Assembly (NCBI GenBank): GCA_009869945.1
Contig: WIXG01000708.1
Location: 1-25,331, forward strand
Source of the DNA: Mesaphorura yosii
Taxonomy: Eukaryota > Arthropoda > Collembola > Poduromorpha > Tullbergiidae
Direction: 5' to 3'
DNA length: 25,331 bases
Below, one piece after another: positions 18,670 to 25,331 of this stretch. The notes below the pieces were generated by a model that searched no databases, was not told the DNA's origin, and was given only the letters and a program-made list of their open reading frames with translations. Made by a program: the position numbers and the translations under genes. The stretch's first letter is position 1. Every line of letters starts with the position of its first letter.

Positions 18670-20285
18670 TCCTGGTCAACTTGTTTCTCCTCATTACTAT
18701 ATTTTTCCATACGAACAAAGATTCAAACGGCGAGTAGCGCACAGACTCCGATAAGGGAATCTTATGCCATTTGGACGACTCCATGTAATCGGAGTATTTC
18801 TTGTTCGCCTGGCAAATATTACTTGGGGGGTCGGAGCCCGATGGATCAGTTTCTTGACAACTACCTTAAAGTAGAAGCCATCATCCAGTATTATCTGTCT
18901 CCTTTATAACAGTTCTATTATCTCTGCCCAACGTCTTGTCCATATTCCAATGGGGAAATGGTAACTGGCGTTACGACGCAGTGAAAGTAAAAGTGCAAGC
19001 CTGAAATAATTCATAAATGCAGAAATCCAGTCATTAAACACCTGAAAACAAGTAAATCAAATCGAGCTCCGTCAAGTTTAATTTCGTTAATAATACTTAC
19101 AGTTACATAGTTCCAGTGCTAAATTAGCAATAGCTCCAGATGATAATCATATGCCAAGAGTCTCATGCGAAGATGCGAATGCGAGTCCCATAATCCTCCC
19201 ACAATTTTGTTAATCTCCTTGCTGCGTACGTTGCCGTTAGGAAGCTTTCACTTTGACTCAATTAGCACCTTTATCATTTACGATTCTGATATTGCTTATC
19301 TCAGATGATTTATGTATGGAATAAGTTAATGTGGACTAGAAGCATTTAGGAAGACTAACAAAATAAGATCACGTTCAATAAAATTAAAGATTAAGTTTTT
19401 CTAATAATAGCTATCATGAATCGAGTTCGACACTGCAATGGGCGCTGACTGCAATGTTATTTTGCCTTCATTCCCAAAGCCACCAAGAATATTCGAAAGG
19501 AGCACACTTGCACAAGGATTCTCAGCTTGCTTTTGGGTGTATGATTTAGGCACGTCTGCAGTGGACAATGAAAATGAAAGCAGTTCACATACGAGAACAA
19601 CGATATATTTGAATCGTGCCTGTCTTTAACTTCCGCGGATGAGTAATGAGTGGAAAGAAGATAACCATGTCTATTATCAAAACCATTTCCGTCGCCAGAA
19701 TTAATCAGTCTGATCGAGCTGCCTCTCGTACACTAGTTACGACTTCGCATGAGATACGGTGATTTGTACATGTGAAACTAATTAATTATTAATTGGTGTA
19801 CCTTATTTTCTTCCAATAGAAAAATTTCATTTGCGTAATATTATCGATGATGGCTAATGAGCGTGGTTTTGTTGCGTGGTTGCTTAATGCCTAGTTTCTA
19901 GACTTTGTTGAGAGCTCAACGCAGTACTAAGCAGTATTATCGAGCAACTCCGTTTCTGCCTCTGCGGTCTGTAGATCAAGAAGGTGGAACTCAGCTTGTA
20001 CATGCACACTGTGGGAAGGATTATAAAATTTTTATAAAGGTCATTAATGCTATGTAAATTATACCACACATGATGCGATGGCGTAATTTTGCCAACATCG
20101 GTAGCAGTCAAGTCAAGTTCCTTTTGTTTTGAGAAGATCCGAGTCCAAGTTCGAAAGCAATGGACTCGATCACGATACGAAGAGGCAAGTCGAGAAACGA
20201 GATCGTGTTTCTCATAACGCCGACGCGATGGCCCAAATCGACTAAGCATGACAATGGCTCATAAATATTTATGATTAGATAGGCC
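18670..20285. other. Intergenic, about 1.6 kb, no gene seen
   Basis: There is one Arg-rich 121-codon minus frame (19884-20249) without domain or splice support, and a perfect 14-bp palindrome CATAAATATTTATG at 20260-20273. The right border is TTTATT at 20286-20291, the likely poly(A) signal of the next gene. Confidence 0.5.
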
Positions 20286-20475
20286 TTTATTTAATGAATG
20301 TAAAATTCAGATTAATTATTCACACGTGGCAATAAAACTGGAAGCAGCCAATACTTCGTGAGTGCTGTTCAGAATGGATTTAGAGGTTCGAATTGACAAA
20401 ATGAGATTCAGAGTATACATTAGAATAGAAGTTGAAATTATATTCAGTCCCTGCGTGCACACATAATAGGATGCT

Positions 20476-21182
20476 TTACTCTTCTTCGGCACTGTCACCT
20501 TCTGCTGGGGCATTGGTGTCTGGAGCCGCAGTGGTGGTGGCTTCAGCAGCAGCCGCGGCAGCGGCAGCCTGAGCCTGGGCCATGGCTAATTGAGAGAGAA
20601 GAAATGATTTCTTCCACAAACCCATCGCTGGTGGTAAGGCAGGAGCTGTACCTGCGGTTCCTGCAGCTCCAGTGCCTGTTCCAGCAGTGGACCCATCTGC
20701 ACCAGGCGCGGGCGGAACCAGAGACATCAAATACGCGTTCCATGCCTTCTCCTTTTGAGCTTTCTTATCAGCCTTTGCCTTTTTCTTGGCCTGCTTAGCC
20801 TTCAATTTCTCGGCGTACGCCAAAAGCTTGAGTCTGGTCAAAATGTCAGCAGTAGTTTCCGTGGAATCCTGCAAAAAATTAACGGTCTTAGCAAAGCAAA
20901 ATGAGCGAAACAATTCGTGTGCTGAGGGGAGGTACGATAACCAACTTACGGTTCCATCCAACGTGACATTGAAAGTTGCTCGTTTCACCTCAATTTCACG
21001 CTTATGGCCATGATGTTTGCGGGCGCTTGCACCTGAAAGTATACAAAAAAATAGGACAATGATACTTGAAAGCAGCAAACATATTGAAATTACAGGAATT
21101 AGTTGTGCGTTTGTGTTAGCTTACACTGGACAAGGACAATGGCACAAACGGCCAGGAGCAAAATACCACGAATTGAACCCAT
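20476..21182 (-). CDS. Secreted Lys/Ala/Gly-rich low-complexity protein
   Basis: Exons 21182-21125, 21032-20950 and 20868-20476 join in frame to 177 aa. Signal peptide 1-23 (MGSIRGILLLAVCAIVLVQ plus CASA; the intron splits the Cys codon). Then come a basic RKHHGHKREIEVKR with possible dibasic cleavage, an N-glycosylation sequon NVT, an amphipathic helix ADILTRLKLLAYAEKL, a Lys/Ala run (KAKQAKKKAKADKKAQKEKAW), a Pro/Gly/Thr/Ala spacer, a second helix WKKSFLLSQLAMAQAQ followed by an Ala-8 run, and an acidic end EGDSAEEE. A basic-then-acidic layout suits coacervating, adhesive or matrix proteins (inference). I recognise no family. Minus-strand AATAAA lies at 20286-20291. Four GATA sites just upstream suggest GATA-factor, possibly gut, control. 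Confidence 0.85.
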
Positions 21183-21190
21183 TTCTCTGG

Positions 21191-21240
21191 CTATCAGGCT
21201 GATCTTATCAGATTTATCAATACGACTGGACTACTGATAA
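21191..21240. promoter_or_regulatory. Four clustered WGATAR (GATA-factor) sites
   Basis: TGATAG/TGATAA cores lie at 21191-21196, 21205-21210 and 21214-21219 (minus strand) and at 21235-21240 (plus strand), all within 60 bp of the start codon of the Lys/Ala-rich secreted gene. GATA factors drive midgut and fat-body genes in arthropods, so the cluster suggests tissue-specific expression. The closest site may lie in the 5' UTR. No TATA box was found nearby. Confidence 0.6.
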
Positions 21241-21838
21241 CGAAAGTGTGCAAGCTCGTTGTCCAACACAAACTGATCGTTCTTGAATGATTCCCAGAAG
21301 GATCTTTAGAAGAAATGATTAACATGTGGCAAGACCGTAATCCCTGTCTCCATATTCATTCTACGCTTCGTTGTCATCCTTTTAATCTGATACTATTTCT
21401 CAATCAAACATCTGTAGCTCGGATCATAATGATCCTCAAAATTCAAGAACTGTAACTTCACATCTGTCGATAAGTAGCTTCGGAAAGTCTTGGACATTTC
21501 GTCGCAATTCGCAGCGTCCATTTGTCACGTACTCGGTTCATGTTCATGGTGGTGGCAAGAAATAAATCTTCCTTTGTATGTAAACGAGCCTTGGATTGAT
21601 TGAAACTTTGTAACACTAAATCCTGAAATCCTGATGCAGACTGAAACCTGGTTTTGTTCAAGAATCAAATAAATATTAATCCAACAGCTTGTGACAGTCA
21701 AGATTTTAATGTTTAGAAGCAGTTAGACTAGATTATGATTTCACGAGAAAGCACGCGCTTATTAGTCAGAATTAAAAGGCAAAATGTGGCTGGCTCTAAG
21801 CTAAAGTAACTCAAATTCAATGCAGGTCAATAGTCCAA
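21241..21838. other. Intergenic, no gene seen
   Basis: It contains the distal 5' flank of the Lys/Ala-rich gene and the 3' flank of the CIMIP2-like gene. No coding or RNA feature could be supported. Confidence 0.5.
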
Positions 21839-21943
21839 TTTTATTCGGCGAGAAGAATTTAGAATAAAATGTACAGCTATAGAATAGAATAATTTTGAAG
21901 TAATAGTAATAGGCCACCGAAATTTTGTCAGCGAATGCTAGTC

Positions 21944-22773
21944 TTACTGCAAGAATGTGTTATAGTAGAACCACTTGCACATGGATTGTTTAGTGCCCCA
22001 TGTCACTTTGCCAAATGTGCGTCCATTGCTGTGGAAGGTAAATCCAGGAACGTGTCCGGTGTAAGTTGGCGACAATGATTCGCAGCAGCGATAAACTTGA
22101 GTATCTGCCTCCGGTTTGCTGTCAACGTAAAGACGAAAGCAATAAAGCCACGAATCTCATCTGATAAATGATACCATCTCATCTCGTGGGGATCTTACCA
22201 TAGACAAGCATAAGGGCCGCGATTCAGGTGAAGGGCGCGTGGATCGCATGGCTTACATGGAAGCGGTTCAAAAACTGGTTTAGGTCTTGGTTGAAACGCC
22301 TTTCGGGGTTGGCAACAAAATCCGGTGCGGCAGCCAAGATCTTTACATCGAACATTTTGGCGCGGGTCACAGCAAGATGAAGCTGACGTAGTTGGAATAA
22401 TTACTCTTGGTTGAGGACAACAAGAAGAAATTACACTGTCGCGTGAAATTGACGTGCGTGGTGGCGGGCCACAACAAAAGCTTCTGACATCACTCGATCC
22501 ACATGGAGGACACATTGATGGCTGGAGGATTGGAAGTGGCGCTTGTGGAACACACGGATCTTCAAGAATATCACGTGAAACTTTGCCAAACGAACCTCCA
22601 TTACGAGCTCTCATTGATGGGACGTGGCCAGAGTATCTAGTTTGGACAGGCCATCGGACAATGAATTACTTGCTTGAAACCTGCACTGATAACTAGAAGT
22701 TAGACTACACTTACCCAGGAATGTGATAGGGTTCCGCGATATGGCCTGGCTCAGGACAGACACAACTGTACAT
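21944..22773 (-). CDS. Cys-rich protein with two CIMIP2/FAM166-like motifs
   Basis: Exons 22773-22715, 22636-22199 and 22118-21944, joined in phase 2, give 223 aa; the introns are 78 and 80 bp. The N-terminus reads EPYHIPGYSGHVPSMRARNG then GSFGKVSRDILEDP, and the C-terminus repeats the pattern as SPTYTGHVPGFTFHSNGRTFGKV. HIPGYxGxxP followed by a GxxFGKxT/S element is the hallmark of the DUF2475 domain of CIMIP2/FAM166 proteins, which bind inside ciliary doublet microtubules. Between the two copies lies a roughly 120-residue Cys/Pro-rich linker with CC pairs (FCCGPP, SSCCPQP, SSCCDP, GFCCQP). There is no signal peptide, so a cytoplasmic or axonemal location (sperm flagellum or sensory cilium) is inferred. 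The exon 2 acceptor (ACTAG) is weak, but it is the only one I found that is in phase and past the in-frame TAA. Minus-strand AATAAA lies near 21839-21844. Confidence 0.78.
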
Positions 22774-24325
22774 TTTGGACGAGAAATTAATGATTTCGAG
22801 CCAATTGTAAGCAAGATTTTGATGACGAAGGACCAATGCGCAGGAATTTTGACAATTTGGAAATGTTTGAACTGCTTCGATAAGAAATGTAAAAGTGACG
22901 GGGAAATGAAGTCAAAAATAGGTACAAGTTTTCCTGATTGCGAAATCTTGAAGTGCGAATCAAACGTTGTTGTTTATCATCGGCGGCCTTCATTCAACAC
23001 ATGAAGACGTTACCAAGAGACAATACAGGTCGGATTCAGAATTACTTTCTGAAAGCCTTTGGCGAAGACTATTCAGAAGGGGTGACATGAATTCGAAAAT
23101 TCGGAAGAGTTTGCTTCAAAGGATGAAAGCATTTTTGAAGGAGAAAAATTCATTTATTTGTTCGGCCGTCGCTGTTAACTCCTTTGAGAAGCAAATAGCA
23201 AGCAGATAGTCGCTCGTTTCCGATGTGTCTGGCGAATTCCGGCAGTTTCTTTTCACTGACATAAACCCATTATTTCGCAAATTCCTTTCGCACGCCATGG
23301 GGGATAACTGACTGCGTACTCACTGCTAATAGGACAAAATACTATGTGCTCGTATTTCCAAGAAGGAATGGCACATATCTTGAGGATTTCATTGAGTTCG
23401 ACGGCATGCCATTGATCACGGATCCCAGTATTATTAAGCTTTTAGACGACTGCATCACCTGACGATAACTGTAGTACGTAAGCTGCTAGCTGGCCATTCG
23501 AAGATGCATGCATATCACACATCTGAGTTTATTACATGCAGCTAGCTGAAATGAATTGTGGCGAACGAAAGAAAGGATTCCGCATGCCGCATCGTGTTCA
23601 ACGCATGTCAATGCCATGGTCGCGTTAATACCCGCTTCTTTGCCGGTCACTTCGTGCAACGAAATATTGACGCAACCTTTTATTGTTCGTTCTGATGATG
23701 CCAGTTTAAATTGACTGATGTCACATCACGATTTATGGTTTTCAACTAATCCCAGGCCATAAACACTTCCAACGAGCAAAGTGAAATTGCAATTATCGGC
23801 GAAGCGAGGAATTTAACCGGTAGCTTTGCCTGAAGATTACCAGACCAATTGAGCCGCCCGTAGTCGGCGCTTTCCATGAGGAGGCTTTAGGAGATTAACT
23901 AACTCGCACTGGAAGCTCTTCGGTTTCTGACATTGCGGCGCTTGCCATACTTGCCAACATGAAGCTGCAGCACTATCATGTGTGCCGTTTACGTCAACTG
24001 AGTAATCCCACCCTCGGCTGTGTCCGTGCCCAGTTCAAAACTGAAGCAAAATATTTACAGGATTGCGTCGATAACCACGTCAAATTTATGATTACGGGCA
24101 TCACGACTCCGCTGGTTCGTGGTTGTGCAACGGGAACGAGATGGACGGAGAATTACACGGACAGATTCTCGTCATCAGTTGCATGACAAACTCACGCACG
24201 AAATGTGTCGTAAAAGAGATCAAAGTTAAACTTCCAGAGTCAACCAAGGGTAATAAAATTATTGGGACTTCATAAAACACGTTAATCACAGTAGCTGCAC
24301 TTAATGAACAGAAACTGAGTTCTGG
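22774..24325. other. Intergenic, about 1.5 kb, no gene seen
   Basis: Open frames up to 93 codons occur (22723-23004 plus overlaps the first CIMIP2-like exon antisense; 22967-23209 and 23959-24186 plus). None shows a domain, signal peptide or splice support. The right end is the promoter of the Pro-rich repeat gene. Confidence 0.5.
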
Positions 24326-24333
24326 TATAAAAA
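24326..24333 (+). promoter_or_regulatory. TATA box of the Pro-rich repeat gene
   Basis: TATAAAAA lies 161 bp before the start codon, with a pyrimidine-rich CAGTCTCGTTCATC start-site region about 25-30 bp downstream. The implied 5' UTR is about 130 nt. Confidence 0.7.
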
Positions 24334-24486
24334 CAGTTCGAATTTCCAGTCTCGTTCATCATTCTTATTTCCTAGCAGGGATAGAAGAATACAAGCCTTG
24401 AAAAGTACTTTCCAAACCTTTTTTTCTACACCTTTAACGGGACAACTGATTGAGCTTCCGAATTCGAGCAAATAAAAATCGTAATC

Positions 24487-25331
24487 ATGAAGTTGGCGAT
24501 CGTCCTTCTTTCAGTGCTTGCACTGAATGTCTACTCTCTGCCAGCCCCAAAGGGTACCAAGGTCCACTTCTGGCAAGGAATTTCCATTACTGACGAATCT
24601 GGAAACGACTTAGAGGTAATCCCAGTAGGACCTGGTGAGATCGAAATTCTGCCAGCCACTCCAGACCTTCCACCAGTGCCAGGTGACAATTGCTCCTCCG
24701 ACATAAAATATATACAAATATAAGTACAGAAGAATATAACTAAACTTATTGAACAGTTCAACCACTGCCGGTCCACCCAGTGCAACCACTTCCCGTGCAC
24801 CCAATCCCACAAACCCCATCCAGATACGACCATGTGGTTCTGCCAGGTATACCCCCAAGATTGCCCCGAAATTAAACAACAGGCTTGAGATTTATGCTTC
24901 GACTTTTAGCGCAACCAGAAGTATCTATTCTGCCAGTGCACCCACTTCCACAGACTCCATCGAGATACGACCACGTGATCCTTCCAGCTCAACCAGAGGT
25001 TTCTATCCTGCCAGTGCAGCCAGAATTCGTTTTGCCATCCCGTCCAGGACACCAAGGACCAGGTACATAAAATAAATCACAGAAGTTTTCAATCCAGCAA
25101 GAATAGACATTCACGTCAAACTGGAAAAAATAGTTACAGGTGGTCACGGCGGAAACATTGTTCCAGGAGAAGGTATCTCCATCCTCCCAACTCCAGTTGA
25201 GGGCTCCAACAAGCTCCCAGTTGAGGGCATCTCCATCCTCCCAACCCCAGTTGAGGGATCCAACAAGCTCCCAGTTGAAGGCATCTCCATCCTCCCAACC
25301 CCAGTTGAGGGCTCCAACAAGCTCCCAGTTG
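24487..25331 (+). CDS. Secreted Pro-rich repeat protein, 5' part (runs off window)
   Basis: Exons 24487-24682, 24757-24846, 24910-25062 and 25140 to the window end, all introns phase 1. A signal peptide (MKLAIVLLSVLALNVYS) precedes LPAPKG and an acidic segment. Exons 2 and 3 are related, sharing HP(I/L)PQTPSRYDHV(V/I)LP, and add QPLPVHP- and QPEVSILPVHP-type repeats. Exon 4 begins GGHGGNIVPGEG and enters the EGISILPTPVEGSNKLPV array. Symmetrical 1-1 exons fit growth by exon duplication. The C-terminus is missing here; the sequence at 1-212 is what the end of such a protein looks like. The role is likely extracellular structural (inference). No other family was recognised. Confidence 0.85.
25169..25331 (+). 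repeat. 54-bp coding tandem repeat, three units at window end
   Basis: Units at 25169-25219 (first codon replaced), 25220-25273 and 25274-25327, then four bases of the next. Units differ by one or two bases each. The last 60 bases of the window equal its first 60 bases exactly. Confidence 0.95.

Noticed and set aside
18231..18784. Four frames of 60-102 codons
   Set aside because: They arise from the two arms of the inverted repeat and have no protein features.
19884..20249. 121-codon Arg-rich minus frame
   Set aside because: Starts with ATG but lacks any domain, promoter at a sensible distance or splice support; kept as unproven.
20380..20400. tRNA T-loop-like GGTTCGAATT
   Set aside because: No matching acceptor, D or anticodon arms around it.
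22611..22814. 67-codon minus frame beginning MLTIGSK
   Set aside because: It reads across intron 1 of the CIMIP2-like gene in the wrong frame.

Overview
The window looks like nuclear DNA of an arthropod. It has compact spliced genes with GT-AG introns of about 60-90 bp, AATAAA/ATTAAA poly(A) signals, TATA boxes, animal-type proteins and a decayed Tc1/mariner transposase. Intron size and gene density would suit a pancrustacean such as a branchiopod or springtail, but the sequence alone does not settle the clade.

Layout. 1-212 (+) is the 3' end of a secreted Pro-rich repeat protein, and 767-1245 (-) is a mariner relic. On the plus strand follow ISCA2 (1799-2287, mitochondrial Fe-S assembly) and a 13-exon Gly/Ala/Gln-rich secreted protein (3558-5215). 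Three minus-strand genes come next: a TAF5-like TFIID/SAGA subunit (5686-8913, 8 coding exons), an intronless SET/TPR protein (9588-10973) and a Pmp3/UPF0057 proteolipid (12211-12381). A gene-poor 3.3 kb follows. Then come a Cys/Thr-rich secreted or membrane protein (15726-16657, +), a beta-1,4-galactosyltransferase (17015-18139, -), a 310-bp imperfect foldback (18360-18669), a Lys/Ala-rich secreted protein with four GATA sites at its 5' end (20476-21182, -), a Cys-rich protein with two CIMIP2/FAM166-like motifs (21944-22773, -) and the 5' part of a Pro-rich repeat protein (24487 to window end, +).

I rebuilt the multi-exon genes by hand from splice signals and reading phase; every internal junction keeps the frame. 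Housekeeping genes (ISCA2, TAF5-like, B4GALT) are interspersed with lineage-type, low-complexity secreted proteins. No operon-like or single-pathway organisation is visible.

The most striking structural feature is that the window begins and ends inside the same 54-bp coding repeat, on the same strand and in the same frame: bases 1-60 are identical to bases 25272-25331. Either two neighbouring paralogs flank the window, or a roughly 25-kb unit is tandemly duplicated or circular, or the contig was broken or wrapped at a collapsed repeat. The best candidates for undescribed biology are the Ala/Gln micro-exon gene, the doubled CIMIP2-like protein and the Cys/Thr/hydrophobic three-part protein.
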